Source: Dactylorhiza incarnata (taxonomy: Eukaryota > Streptophyta > Magnoliopsida > Asparagales > Orchidaceae). Taken from it: DNA of 64,000 bases. Under the pieces are notes generated by a model, which saw only the letters and a program-made list of their open reading frames with translations, did not search any database and had not been told where the DNA came from. The stretch is from NCBI GenBank assembly GCA_033032865.1, contig JAWHQI010000079.1, forward strand, positions 8,436,501-8,500,500. The letters run 5' to 3'. A program made the translations under genes and the position numbers. Positions 20,678-32,589 of this stretch are shown in pieces (positions within the stretch are counted from its first letter, which is position 1; the number at the start of each line of letters is the position of its first letter).

Positions 20678-21431
20678 AAAACTAACGTATGCAAAAGTAA
20701 TATAGTTAAACTAAACTCTATCCTAACATACTACCAAAGATTAAAATTACTACATGAGCCTACACAACACTCAAAGAAACATACTAAAGAAATGATAGAA
20801 AATAATTTTTGATGATTTTCTCATTTTGTGTTTTTTTGATATTTTTTTATTTTTATATTTTTCCATTTTTTTTGGGTTTTGAATTTTCTAGTTTTTTTTG
20901 GATTTTTGATAAACCTTAAAGAAAACTAGAAAAACTACAATTTTTTTTGTGATTTTTATATTTTATTTTTGGAAAAGAAAGAAATAGAACAATGAAACCC
21001 TCCCCCATGCTTAAGTTTTTCATTGCCCTCAATGAAAAAGAAAACGAGAAAGAGGAAGAGAAAGAGAATAGGGGAAGACAGGAAATTCAATAAATAATAA
21101 CTAAAAAAAAACAGGACTTCCCCGGGTTTGTGAGGCTGAAGGCGGATGTCGCTCCCCCATGCTTGCACTTTAGTTACTTGATCATTAGCAGGTATGATTT
21201 GATCCTTCTTGAAATCAGCAACGTTGTAGCGGCGATCACGAACTTGCAATTGAGTAGCCACCGGGAGGGATAACAAAATACAAAGACAATAGGAAGAGGA
21301 GGGCCTGTGGGCAAACTCCCAATATTGTTCTTAAATTATTATTACAAAGTTTGAATAATGAAAAGTCCAAAATAATAATAATAAGTCCAACAAGAAGTTC
21401 AACATAAATAAAAAAAAGTTTCACATAAGCA
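20678..21431 (-). other. Athila-like 3' non-coding region
   Basis: AT-rich. Two AAGCATGGGGGAG tracts on the minus strand (around 21002-21014 and 21151-21163), the first preceded by the hairpin at 21017-21038. No coding capacity seen; an LTR is expected here but absent. Confidence 0.6.
21017..21038 (-). other. hairpin upstream of Athila-like polypurine tract
   Basis: TTTTCATTG - AGGG - CAATGAAAA on the minus strand (9-bp perfect arms), 2-3 nt before TTAAGCATGGGGGAGGG. An equivalent module sits at 55920-55958. Confidence 0.75.
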
Positions 21432-22238
21432 TTAAGAGGCAAAGATAATTTGTTCCTGATCAGAGGATATCGAATCATTAGAAAAATAAATCTTAAGTCG
21501 ATGACCATTTACTTTAAAATCACCCTTATCCGGGTGCGAAAGTAACACAGTTCCGTACGGAAAAACCTCTTTGACCATAAACGGACCAGACCATCGAGAT
21601 TTAAGTTTTCCGGGAAAAAGACGTAAACATGAATTAAAGAGAAGAACTTGATCGCCTGGTTTAAACGTTTTAGGGTGGTGCAAGTTCTTATCATGATAAA
21701 ATTTCGTACGCTCTTTATAAAGTTTATTATTTTCATAAGCAAACGCTCGCCACTCGTCGAGTTCATTCAATTGATTTTTTCTATGCTCGCCGACGGAGTG
21801 CGGATCAAAATTAACAAATTTCAGTGCCCAATACGCGCGGTGTTCTACTTCAACCGGGAGATGACGTGATTTTCCATAGAAAAATTGGAAGGGAGTACAA
21901 CCGATAGCGGTCTTGTATGCCATCTGATAGGCCCAAAGAGCATAGTCTAATTTTAAGGACCAATCTTTACGAGAAGTAGAAACCATTTTTTCTAATATTC
22001 TTTTGAGTTCCCAATTGACTACCTCAACCTGACCGTTAGTTTGGGGGTGATAAGCGGTGGAAAGTTTATGCGTAACGCCATATTTAGCCAAAACTTTAGT
22101 GAGTTGGGCGTTGCAAAAATGACTTCCCCTATCACTAACGATCGCTCGAGGGAAACCAAAACGAGAGAATAATTTTTTCAAAAAGGAAACCACAACGCGG
22201 GCATCATTACTCGGAAGAGCTTGGGCCTCTCTGCCCAT
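21432..22238 (-). pseudogene. pol: Athila-like integrase core and C-terminus
   Basis: Reads LFSRFGFPRAIVSDRGSHFCN (second catalytic aspartate), YHPQTNGQVEVVNWELKRIL (glutamate region) and the C-terminal GPFMVKEVFPYGTVLL (GPY-type module). Ends normally near 21432. A frameshift near 22200 separates it from the preceding frame, which covers the zinc-binding domain and first aspartate. Confidence 0.85.
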
Positions 22239-23536
22239 CGAGAAACATAATCTACCGCGACTAAAATATATTTATTACCTAAACTTGAAGGAAACGGGCC
22301 GATGAAGTCTATGCCCCATAAATCAAAAACCTCACATTCAAGAAAATAGTTTTGTTCCATTTCATTTTTTTGTGAAATATTTCCGGTCCGCTGGCATCGA
22401 TCACATCCGCTCACAAAGATTTGAGCGTCTTTGAATATGCTTGGCCAATAAAAGCCAGCACTAAGCACTTTGTGGGCGGTGCAGTTTGCTTGATAATGCC
22501 CGCCAGTTGGACCTTCAGGTACATGCTTTAGAATTTTATAACCTTCTTCCTGGGAAACGCATCTTCTTACCACCTGATCAGCACAAATGCGAAATAGAAA
22601 GGGGTCCTCCCAAAAATAATACTTCATCTCAGAAAAGAATTTCTTCTTTTGCTGAGACGAGTAGTCTTTTGGGAGGACACGGGCCACAAGATAATTGGCC
22701 AGGTCGGCAAACCAGGGGGTAGAAGAAGAAGAAACGTTTAAAAGGCGTTCATCCGGAAAAGAATCATGAAGAAAATTTTCATTTAAAGTTCCTATTTCAG
22801 GATTTTCAAGTCGAGAAAGATGACCAACCACTAAGTTTTCCGCTCCTTTCTTATCCCGGATCTCCAAGTCAAATTCCTGAAGTAAGAGGATCCAACGAAT
22901 AAGACGCGGCTTGGCATCCGATTTAGAATGGAGGTACTTCAAGGCGGAATGATCCGTGAAAACGATAACTTTAGAAAGAGTAACATATGGTCAGAATTTA
23001 TCAAAAGCGAAAATAATTGCTAAGAGTTCCTTTTCAGTGGTGGTGTAATTTTCTTGTGCTGAATTGAGAGTTTTACTAGCGTAGTAGATTGGGTGGAAGC
23101 TTTTATCTATTCGTTGTCCTAGCACAGCACCTACCGCAAAACTACTCGCATCACACATAATTTCAAAGGGTAATTCCCAAACTGGAGCGATCATAATCGG
23201 AGCATTTATAAGTTTTGATTTAATTAATTCAAATGCAGCTAAACATGAATCATCGAAATTAAAAGAGGTATCTTTTTCTAAAAGTTGGGTTAGAGGCTTG
23301 GTGATCTTTGAAAAATCTTTTATGAAGCGCCTATAAAATCCCGCGTGCCCTAGAAAACTTCTAATCACTTTAACATTCGTAGGCGGCGGCAGTTTCTCAA
23401 TCACCTCGACCTTCGCTCGATCGACCTCGATTCCCCTAATAGAGATTTTATGACCTAGAACTAACCCTTCTCTCACCATGAAATGACATTTCTCCCAGTT
23501 TAAAACCAGATTCGTTTCCTCGCATCGCTCTAACAC
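22178..23536 (-). pseudogene. pol: Athila-like RNase H and integrase N-part
   Basis: RT C-terminal region (RSFLGHAGFYRRFIKDFSKI) and RNase H (MCDASSFAVGAVLGQR; TTTEKELLAIIFAFDKF) are followed by an in-frame TGA at 22988-22990, where related proteins have arginine. RNase H then continues ([17 protein letters not shown]) into the integrase zinc-binding region and [13 protein letters not shown] (first catalytic aspartate). Same frame on both sides of the stop. Confidence 0.85.
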
Positions 23537-23541
23537 CTTAG

Positions 23542-24510
23542 CTAGATTTTGTAAACAAAAGAAAAAGAATCACCGAAAACCGAAAAGTCGTCCATAAAGA
23601 TTTCCATTATATTTTCTACGTACTTATCGAAAATTGCTAACATACACCGTTGAAAGGTAGCTGGTGCGTTGCAAAGACCGAAATGCATTCTACGATAGGC
23701 AAAAGTTCCGAAGGGGCAAGTGAATGTTGTCTTCTCTTGGTCCTCGGGTGCGATAGGGATTTGGAAATATCCCGAGAGACCGTCGAGAAAACAATAAAAA
23801 CTATGCCCGGATAAACATTCTAAAATTTGATCGATAAAGGGAAGGGGGAAGTGATCTTTATGAGTGACATCATTTAATTTACTGTAATCTATGCACATCC
23901 TCCATCCCGTTACCGTCCTAGTTGGAATCAAATCGTTATTCTCGTTTGCTACCACCGTAATCCCACCTTTCTTCGGTACTACCTGGACTGGACTCACCCA
24001 CTTACTATCCGAGATTGGATAAATTATCCCCGCATCTAATAACTGGAGCACCTCTCCCTTTACGACCTCTTTCATGTTTGGATTAAGACGACGTTGAGGT
24101 TGGACTACACTTTTTGAATTCTCTTCGCAAAATATTTTATGCGTGCAAAAGGAAGGGTTTATGCCAGAAATATCAGAAATTTGCCACGCTATAGCTCGGC
24201 GATGCCTAAGAACTTCGATCAATTGATCGTTTTCGGATTGAGAAAGAAATGCCGAGACTATAATGGGCAACGTAGAATTTTTTCCGAGAAAAGCATATTT
24301 TAGATGTTTGGGGAGCGGTTGTAATTCAAGAGTGGGTGGTTCGTCATAAGAATTTTTTAAAACCTTTTCTTTTTCAAAAATAATAGATTCAAATTTTTTT
24401 GATCTTGAAAGATTTTCATTATCAAAAATAGCTTGCACGGACATAGCCGTGTCTTCATAGAAATTAGTAGAGTTTTCAGAAAATGAAGAGGAAAAGTCAT
24501 TTGCAGACAC
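23542..24510 (-). pseudogene. pol: Athila-like reverse transcriptase
   Basis: Contains VVPKKGGITVVANENND, WRMCIDYSKLNDVTHKDHFP, FPLPFIDQILECLSGHSFY, TFTCPFGTFAYRRMHFGLCN and NIMEIFMDDFSVFGDSF. FMDD is the active site. The conserved FLDGYSGY is FLDGLSGY here. A frame change occurs just after the active site, before 23536. Confidence 0.9.
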
Positions 24511-24539
24511 ATTTGAAAGAGAAAAATCAGAATCGTCAT

Positions 24540-25163
24540 TTAAAATATCAAGAAAAAAACAAGAGTTATCATTTTTAAAGAATTTTTCATGGATTGATTT
24601 ATTGAAAAAATGACTTCGTCGTTTCCGACACAGAGCAAGAGCTTTCCATTACTCACATCGATAACCGCACGCGACGTAGCAAGGAAGGGGCGACCAAGGA
24701 TCAGAGGAACCTCGACATATTCGTCGATATCAAGAATGACAAAATCCACCGGGAAGATGAATTTGTCAACCTTCACAAGCACGTCTTCTACAATTTCGTG
24801 CGGATATTTAATCGATCGATCAGCTAACTGAATACTCATACGTGTAGGGCTGAGAGTACCCATTCCTAACTTCTTAAATAAAGAAAAAGGCATCAAATTG
24901 ATGCTCGCACCTAAATCAGCTAACGCATACTTCACAAAAAGATCACCAAAAACGCAGGGAATAGAAAAGCTACCAGGATCGTTTATCTTTTTAGGTAGAT
25001 TACTATTATTAACGACCGCCGAGCACTCTTCATTCAACGTTACGTGAGATAAGTTTTCCAATTTCTTTTTGTTTGTTAATAGATCTTTCAAATATTTCGC
25101 GTACTTAGGCATTTGACTAATCGCTTCATGGAATGGTACATTTATGTGAATTTGTTTAAACAT
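24540..25163 (-). pseudogene. pol: Athila-like protease
   Basis: IPCVFGDLFVKYALADLGAS has the aspartic protease site as DLGAS (DSGAS or DLGAS in this lineage), followed by INLMPFSLFKKLG and, later, VPLILGRPFLATSRAVID. The upstream part (FKQIHINVPFHEAISQMP KYAKYLKDLL region) is the conserved linker between gag and protease in Athila. Ends in a frameshift before RT. Confidence 0.85.
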
Positions 25164-25269
25164 TTCAAGAAAGCGGCGATACTGTTCGTCTAATTTGTCT
25201 TTCCTAAGCTTAGCAGGATAGGGAGGAGGCGGAAATTCTTTTAAATTCTCAGGAGCATTTCTTTGAAGA

Positions 25270-25710
25270 TTATCTTTTTCTTTTTAAAAAATAATTTTTT
25301 TCTTTTTCTTTTTCTAAAGGAGTTTCCTTAACGATTACTTGTTCATCATGAGAGGCAATAACCTCTGGCTCTTCCCTTGTGGTGGGCTCGTGGATTACCT
25401 TACCGCTCTGAAGGGAAATTGCTTTCGCTTGCTCCCTTGGGTTAGGTTCAGTATTTGAGGGAAGAGTCCCAGGTGGTCTCTCGTAGATAACCTTAGCTAG
25501 TTGGCCGACCGTTGTTTCAAGATTTTTCATCGACCCTGTTAAGTTTCTAATGATCGCCTCATTCGAATTTATATATTTGGACAACATTTCCTCCAAAGAG
25601 GGAGGTTTTGAAAAATTTGGATTTTGATTTTGTGGTGGTGGTGGAGCGAAATCGTGTGGTGGACGTGCGGCGTTTGCGGGATTACTCCATGAAAAATTAG
25701 GATGGTTACG
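25270..25710 (-). pseudogene. gag: Athila-like gag C-terminal part
   Basis: Continues gag after an in-frame TAG at 25711-25713, where a tryptophan codon is likely ancestral (HPGWRNHPNFSW type context). Encodes a proline-rich segment and SMKNLETTVGQLAKVIYERP, typical of Athila gag ends. Lost to a frameshift in an A-rich run near 25275. Confidence 0.8.
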
Positions 25711-25978
25711 CTATCCGGGGTGATACGAGTTCGAAGGTAAATTAAAACCAGGCGGAGAAGAAAAATTAGAAAAATTAGCAAAATTATTTTGAGCAGGCCT
25801 GGGTATGTTCCCCAGATAATCCACCTGCTCGGCAGCAACAGCATTTGCATGTTCATGTACCTGAATGGCGGAGGCAGCAGTCATCTCCGTTACTTTCTTG
25901 TTCAGAATCTCTACTTGAAGCGCCAGTTGGGACACGGAGTCCACTTCGTACATACCTGTAGGTTTATTTGGGCGAGAC
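25711..25978 (-). pseudogene. gag: Athila-like gag, middle part after nested insertion
   Basis: Begins immediately outside the Del/Tekay-like element with RPNKPTGMYEVDSVSQLALQ and continues the frame that is interrupted at 34387. Removal of the inserted element and one GAGAC copy joins the two parts. Ends at the TAG at 25711. Confidence 0.85.
25974..25978 (+). repeat. target site duplication GAGAC, left
   Basis: Identical to 34382-34386 on the other side of the Del/Tekay-like element. Confidence 0.9.
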
Positions 25979-27722
25979 TGTAAGACCCCAATTGTCATGT
26001 GCACGAAAAATAAAAATGATTTGAAGTCAGGGAGATAGCGCCAAGCGCTAGTGCTAGCGCCGACGGTAGTGGCCTTAAGCGGTACCAACTCTGTCGCTAG
26101 CGCCAGCGCTAGTCACTAGCGCCGACGGTAGCGGGAAAATCAGATATACCCCCCCAAATCCCGACTCTTCTTCTCATTTTCTCTGTAAACCTCTGCATCT
26201 GAGAGCAGTGGGCTGAGAGCTGGGAAGGAGATCAGTTGGAGGTGAACCTTCGTCGTGCCAGGAGGGAGATTAGTGAAGAAGCATCTGCGTGCGTGTACCA
26301 TCGCGGATTCTAGCCAATCCCCTCTCAGTTTATGGCACCAAAGAGACCAACTAGGGTAACAACTCTCTTTCCTAATCCTTGGACATGTACGTCATTTGAT
26401 CTTCCGGTGGGATGAAGTTGTTCCCCCACAAATTGCATATAGAGTCCGGAATGGAAGTACGGGCATAGGCATGCTGTGTGAAGCCCATCTGGACAGGTCG
26501 AGCCGGATTGGTGATGTTTATCGCGTGGAGAAGACTCCATGTATATGCTGTGGTTCGGGTCTTCTGTACTGTTTTGTACAGCAAAATATCCTGGAGGTGT
26601 TTCCCAGGAAATACCCGAAGTTTGGTATCAGAATTGAGTTCTGTTACTAGCGCCGGGTGCTAGCGTTAGCGCCGGCGGTAGCTCCAGGTGAGCTACTATT
26701 GTTGATTTCTGGAGGTGTTTTCCCAGAGGTATCAGAAAGAAGTTCTGTTACCATTGCCGAACAGAACTAAGTTCTGTTTCTAGCGTCGGGCGATAGCAAT
26801 AGCGCCGACGGTAGCGCCCAACACAAAGATTGTGTGATTCCATGCTACCTAAAGTCCCGGGGACTGGATACATAGCAGGAGAAGCTGTGGAATTTGTAAA
26901 GCCCAACTTTAAGTGTCGGGTATTAGGTGAAGCTTACCCGCATCGTGCAAAGTTGAAGCACGATGATTGAGCACGGGCCTAGCTGATCTGAACCCACCCA
27001 TATTGGTGGTGAAGAGGTCGCCCCTCGGTGCACCGGGCTATGGAAGAGTGCCGGAACTTCGTGTGTACGGCCTAGCTCAAATTGCTTGTCTAAGTTGAAA
27101 TAAGACTTAGCGTGAGGGCGTAACTCAGGGAGTATGCCAAAGTGTGCCTTGAGAGTACGAAGCAGGTGGCTTGGTATGCCCCCGTTGGTGTTGTTTGAGG
27201 ATATATATTTATATGCTGCTGACTCTTACTTGCAGGGAAGGAGCACCGCCGCCCCGAATGTGGGGTTGTGTCGTTATAAATCTTGGTCAGCTAAAGCTGA
27301 CCGGTTGCTTGGTTTCCCACCATTTGGTGGATTTGTTTATACAGGTCCCGGTGTGCCTAGCGGGAAATAGCGGGCTGAAGTCCCTGCTGTTGTGCTGGCC
27401 CTCGAAGGCCAAAGCTTTTGTTTACTTTCGTTCATGTGTGGCCGGCCTGCGTGCCGATTTCTGGAAGCCACCTATATTATGTAAACAAACATTGTAAATA
27501 ACCTTTTATGTATTTCATTCCTAGTAGCTTATGTGGACAATGCTATACACTGGTTTATAAATGAAATTATATTCTTCCGTTATGCGACTCTGGTGCTGAG
27601 ATAGTTATGTATTTAACTGTTTAAATGCTAATTTTAGTACCACTCTCTTCTGTTCATTTCATATGGCATGGGGTCCCGACCGGACCTACTGTTATATGCT
27701 ATGTAACAGGGAGGGTGTTACA
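25979..27722 (+). repeat. Del/Tekay-like 5' LTR
   Basis: 1744 bp, TGTAAGACCCC ... GTGTTACA. Includes near-palindromic CTAGCGCC/GGCGGTAGC elements at 26036-26132 just upstream of a GATATA box-like sequence (26143), with further copies at 26645-26690 and 26775-26818. Confidence 0.9.
26036..26132 (+). repeat. CTAGCGCC-type array in gypsy LTR
   Basis: Several ATAGCGCC, GCTAGTGCTAGCGCC and ACGGTAGTGG/ACGGTAGCGG elements, the same core as in the copia-2 LTR. The copy in the 3' LTR is at 32646-32743. Confidence 0.75.
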
Positions 27723-27723
27723 A

Positions 27724-27739
27724 GTTGGTATCAGCTACG
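27724..27739 (+). other. Del/Tekay-like primer binding site region
   Basis: TTGGTATCAGCTACGG begins a few bases after the LTR end. It resembles the tRNA-Met site TTGGTATCAGAGC with substitutions at the 3' part. Confidence 0.65.
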
Positions 27740-28021
27740 GGTTTCGCTCCCTTTCCGTTCGAATTCGTGGTCGAATTCTTTTAAGGGGTGGTGAGCACGT
27801 GTGTCCGTCGCCTTTAACTCATGTACATAACCAGTAATTGTCCACTTTAGGAATGAATTACATGTATATGTGTAGCATTCGGATGGAACTTCTATGTTCC
27901 TTTGTTGATTCATGCCTTCTCCTAGTCGCTAATTGTGTTTTGTGCACATGTTTAGGCAGCTGGGAGTGGAGCGGGGCCTTCTCGACCCCCTCGTTCGACT
28001 GCAAGTAGTGCACCAACTCCG

Positions 28022-29047
28022 GTGCCGACTCCTCCTTCGGCTGAAACTGTAAGGATGATCGCTGAGGCAGTATTTGCGATGTTCACGGCGCAACCAGGAG
28101 GGCATGTCCCTGGACAACCTCCTATTCCGGGAGCGGCTCCAGTGCATGCTCCAGCAGCCGAACCTGCGGTGGAAAGGCCAGTGCCGTTGAGGGCACGAAG
28201 AGCTCCAGATCAACAACTGCAATACTTTTTGAGTTTCCACCCTCCCACGTTCACGGGGGCAGGAACCCCGACGCAAGCGGAGGATTGGCTATCAAGGGTG
28301 CGCAAAACCCTGAAGGCCACAGATACAGAGGAAGAGCAAAAAGTTACATTGGCAACCTTCCTACTAGATGGGGAGGCGCATCTGTGGTGGGACGAGATGG
28401 AGTTACATCAGCTAGCGGGAAGGCAGCTGACAGACATCTCCTTTGATGAGTTTTCCAGACTGTTCTTGGCGCGGTATCTTCCACCGGCCCAATAGATAGA
28501 GATGGAAAATCAGTTCAACCGTCTGACTCAGGGTGATAGAATGATAGACGACTATCTACATGAGTTTACACGGTTGGGGCACTATGCAGGCGTGACGTTT
28601 GCGGATGAAGCTCGTAAGACGAATCAGTTTTACGAAGGCTTGCGAGAAGAGTTGCGGTTCCTTCTGTCGGGGCCAATGACGCAGGGGTTTATGACCCTGG
28701 TCAACACGACTCGTTCTTTAGAGAAAGATATGAAACGGTCCCAAAGCAGGAAGGAGCTAGCAGTAGTCAAGCTAAAATTCAAAGTAGCGAGCTCGACAAA
28801 GTCGGGACGAGACAAATGGAAGAAAGGAACGCGACCGTCTGGGTCAGCTCAATCTTCAGCATCGGGAGTGACTGGGCGAGGCCCACTCATCTGTTACAAC
28901 TGCGGCAGACCTAGGCACTATGCTCGTGACTGTCGTAGTGGGAAGAAGCTAGTTGCGGCCTATGCGGCAGAGAAAGGGAAGGCGGCAGAGTCAACCACAT
29001 CCCACGCTGCTCCAGCCCAGCCTAGAGTATACAACCTTGGCCAATAG
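28022..29047 (+). pseudogene. gag: Del/Tekay-like gag
   Basis: Capsid region reads FHPPTFTGAGTPTQAEDWL, LATFLLDGEAHLWWDEM and FSRLFLARYLPPAQ, then an in-frame TAG at 28493-28495, then NQFNRLTQGDRMIDDYLHEF and the zinc knuckle CYNCGRPRHYARDC near 28891-28932. The frame is the same on both sides of the stop. The true start is unclear: in frame the first candidate is GTG at 28022, and a TAG lies a short way upstream at 27953-27955, so the original ATG may have been lost. Ends with a stop at 29045-29047; protease follows in the same frame. Confidence 0.85.
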
Positions 29048-29125
29048 GAGGCCATCAAACAGAGCGATGTTGTGACATGTATGTGATAGTATATAGCTTT
29101 TATTGCTTTTTATACTTCATACCTT

Positions 29126-29587
29126 ATGCATTGCTTGTTCACCATTAATGTACTAGGCTTTGTCCTGATCTTTAATTATCCGGCGAGAGCACTATTTGAT
29201 ACGGGTGCTTCACATTCCTTTCTATCGGAGGCCTTCATACACCAACTTGGAGTGCCTTCATCGTTTAGACAGGAACGGCTGTTGCTACCCAATGGATGTG
29301 CTATGCGTGCGGATCGAGGTTGTGTGGTAAAGGTACGAATAGGGAGTCAAGACTTTGATTTGGAAGCACTGATACTCCCACTTTCGGAGTTCAATGTAAT
29401 CTTTGGTATGGACTGGCTGTCAGTGCAGGAGGCCTACATTGATTGCACTTCGAAGGAGGTCACGCTGGGGCGGAATACCGAACGTGCGACTACGTTTGCT
29501 GGTTTGTGTGGATCGAGCAAGACACTGATGTCTGCTGTCCAAGTGGTCAAGGCGTTCGGCAAGGCGCAGAGTTATGTGTTGTGCTAG
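29126..29587 (+). pseudogene. pol: Del/Tekay-like protease
   Basis: ARALFDTGASHSFLSEAFI carries the DTGAS active site. [19 protein letters not shown] is the conserved end of gypsy protease (I-x-GMDWL). A frame change near 29580 leads into RT. Confidence 0.9.
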
Positions 29588-31696
29588 TGGAGGCTGCAAA
29601 GCCTCAACCCAGTTTGAGTGATGTTCCTGTGATTTCAGAGTATCCAGATGTGTTTCCAAAAGATCATCCCTGGGCACCACCTCAACGAGAAATTAACTTC
29701 ACTATAGAGCTGGTACCAGGTGCCAAGCCTGTGTCACGCTCTCCGTACCGTATTGCGTCAAAGGAGATGGCGGAGTTGAAAGGTCAATTACAGGAGTTGC
29801 TAGAGCAAGGTTACATATGCCCAAGTACATCCCCTTGGGGTGCTCCGGTCCTTTTTGTGAAGAAGAAGGACGGAAGCCTGCGTCTATGCATCAACTACCG
29901 TGAATTGAACAAGCTGACCGAGAAGAACAAGTATCCGATTCCTCGAATCGATGACTTATTTGATCAGCTAGTGGGGTCAACTGTGTATTCAAAGTTGGAT
30001 CTCAAGTCCGGCTATTACCAGTTGCGAATTCGGGATTGTGATATCATTCAGTACTCGCTACGGACACTACGAGTTTACAGTGATGCCGTTTGGATTGATA
30101 AATGCGCCATCAGTATTTATGGATCTGATGAATAGGACCTTTCGAGAGTGCCTTGATCGGTTTGTCATTGTCTTCATTGACGATATCTTGGTGTACTCTT
30201 AGTCTGAAGAAGTGCACGCGATTCATTTGCGTGAAGTTTTGGAAACCCTGCGACGTAGTCAACTATATGCCAAGTTCTCTAAGTGCGAGCTCTGGATAAC
30301 CTCAGTGGCGTTCCTTGGTCATGTTGTTAGTGGCGAGGGTATCGCAGTGGATCCGACAAAGATTGATGCAATCCAGAAGTGGCCCATTTTGGCGACAGTA
30401 GCGAAAGTCAGGAGTTTCCTTGGACTTGCCGGCTACTATCGGCGCTTCGTGGAGAACTTTTCGCGGATCGCTCTACCTCTCACCACCTTGACGAGGAAGG
30501 ATCAGAAGTTCGTTTGGTCACCGGAGTGTGCACGGTCTTTTGAGGAACTGAAGAGGCGTCTGACCACAACACCAATTCTGTGTTTGCCATCTGGTGCAGA
30601 GGGTTATGAAATTTACAGTGATGCGCCAGGGAGCGGCTTAGGCTGCGTACTTCTTCAGCATGGTCAAGTGATCTCTTATGGCTCTCGTCAGTTGAATGTG
30701 CATGAGCGGAATTATCCGGTCCACGACTTGGAATTGGCGGCCGTGATCTTTGTTCTAAAGTTGTGGCGGCACTACTTATATGGTGTGAAGGTTGATATCT
30801 TTACAGACCATAAGAGCCTTAAGTATTTGTTACATCAAAAGGAGCTCAATATGCGACAACGAAGGTGGATGGAGTTCCTGGGGTACTACACTTTTGATAT
30901 ACATTATACTCCCGGAAAGGGGAATGCCGTCGCAGATGCTTTGAGCAGGAGGGCTTATACACAGGCCAACTGGATTCAGATGTATGATCCACGTCTGATT
31001 AGGGACTTGGAAGCCTTGGAGATCTACTGTGTGGAGAGGAGTTCTAGTGCGAGTGCGTGCTTAAACTGGACGGAGGTGCAATATGACCTCGCGGATAGAA
31101 TACGACAAGCCCTGGAGCTTGATTCGAGCATGCAACGCTATTTGGCAGAGTATAAAGTTGGGACTGCTGTAGAGTTTGTCTTAGACGACGGTCTAATATG
31201 GAAAGATGGCCGGTTGTGCGTCCCAAACGTGGGTAAGTTACGGGAAGAATTGATGTACGAAGCACACTTTACAAAGTACTCAATTCACCCAGGGAGCACA
31301 AAAATGTACCAAGACATGAAGAAGCTGTTTTGGTGGCCAGGTCTGAAGAAAGACATCGCCTTATACGTGGCAAAATGCAAAACTTGCGCACTTGTGAAGG
31401 CAGAATGTCAGAAACCTGGAGGTTTCCTAAAGTCGTTGCCAGTACCGGAATGGAAATTTGACGATATTTCTATGGATTTCGTGCACGGTTTGCCGAGATC
31501 GCAGAGTGGGAATGATGCTATTTGGGTGATTGTGTATCGCTTGACGAAGGTAGCCCACTTTATTCCAAACCGGCGGGACGATTCAGTAGAAAAGTTGGCA
31601 AAACTTTATGTTGATAATATTGTACGATTGCACGGTGTGCCCGTAGCATCGTCAGTGACCGAGATGAGCGCTTTACTTCGAACGATTGGAGGCTAA
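29580..31696 (+). pseudogene. pol: Del/Tekay-like RT, RNase H and integrase N-part
   Basis: RT motifs in order: [66 protein letters not shown]. After a frameshift near 30045 come [17 protein letters not shown] and [13 protein letters not shown] (FIDD active site), then a stop at 30198-30200. RNase H follows ([33 protein letters not shown]; the usual DAS is DAP). Integrase has the zinc-binding part ([17 protein letters not shown] ... [10 protein letters not shown]) and the first aspartate ([10 protein letters not shown]). The second aspartate region is damaged by a frameshift at about 31660. Confidence 0.9.
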
Positions 31697-31704
31697 TCCA
31701 CCAG

Positions 31705-32508
31705 TTGTTGGGGACAAAGTTAAAGTTTAGTACTGCTTTCCACCCTCAGACAGATGGACAGACTGAACGTACAAATAGAACTCTAGAGGATATGCTCCGA
31801 ATGTGCGTCCTGGATTTCGGCAAAAAGTGGGAAGATCATCTTTACATGATCGAATTCGCTTATAATAACAGCTATCAGGAAAGTATAAAGATGGCACCCT
31901 TCGAGGCCCTCTATGGTCGAGCTTGCCGCACTCCCTATCTTGGGCGGAGACAGGTGAAACGAAGCTGTTTAAGCGAGGAAGACGAAGAGGCAAATGCGGC
32001 GATTCAAACAATCCGGGATAGATTGTTGATTGCACAAGATAGGCAGGCAAAGTACTACAATGCCAAGCACAGAAACGTCGAGTTCGCCGTGGGCGAATGG
32101 GTTTATTTAAAGATCAAACCTTTCAAGGGTGTGTCCAGGATTCGACGCTTGAAAAAGCTGAGTCCAAGCTACCTTGGACCGTTTGAGATACTGGAACGTG
32201 TTGGCGAAGCTGCCTATCGGCTCGCTCTTTCGACAGAGTTGAGTGGTCTGCACGATGTGTTCCACATATCGGTATTGAGGAAAGCTGTACCAGAGCCTAG
32301 CCAAGTGCTTTTGATTAGTCAGGTGCCGGTCGATGATGGGCTGAAGACGCTGGTCACGCCTATTTGCATCGAAGACACTGCTGTCAAACAGCTGCGGAAT
32401 AAATTGATCAAGATGGTCAAAGTCCGCTGGAATAACTACGACCGTGAGGAACTTACATGGGAGCGCGAGCAAACTATGCGTGAGGAGTTCCCCGAGCTGT
32501 TCTGTTGA
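31705..32508 (+). pseudogene. pol: Del/Tekay-like integrase C-part with chromodomain-like end
   Basis: [20 protein letters not shown] holds the catalytic glutamate. [17 protein letters not shown] text ([14 protein letters not shown]) and [20 protein letters not shown] (GPY module) follow, then [12 protein letters not shown]. The last 45 residues ([19 protein letters not shown]) have the VxWxxxxxExxTWE pattern of a chromovirus chromodomain. Ends at TGA 32506-32508, about 80 bp before the 3' LTR. Confidence 0.9.
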
Positions 32509-32589
32509 GGTACAAGTCATATTTTGTATCTTTTTGATTATTTGCACTGTTAGAATTTCGGGACGAAATTCTTTTAAGTGGGGAAGAAT

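Noticed and set aside
20445..20705. Independent gene encoding an 86-residue protein
   Set aside because: The recognisable part is the polyprotein C-terminus carried by the first 135 bp of the CRM-like LTR; the rest is flanking repeat.
27134..27497. Small plus-strand frames in the Del/Tekay-like LTR, repeated at 33825-34064
   Set aside because: Repeated because the LTR is repeated; no conserved reading frame between the two copies.
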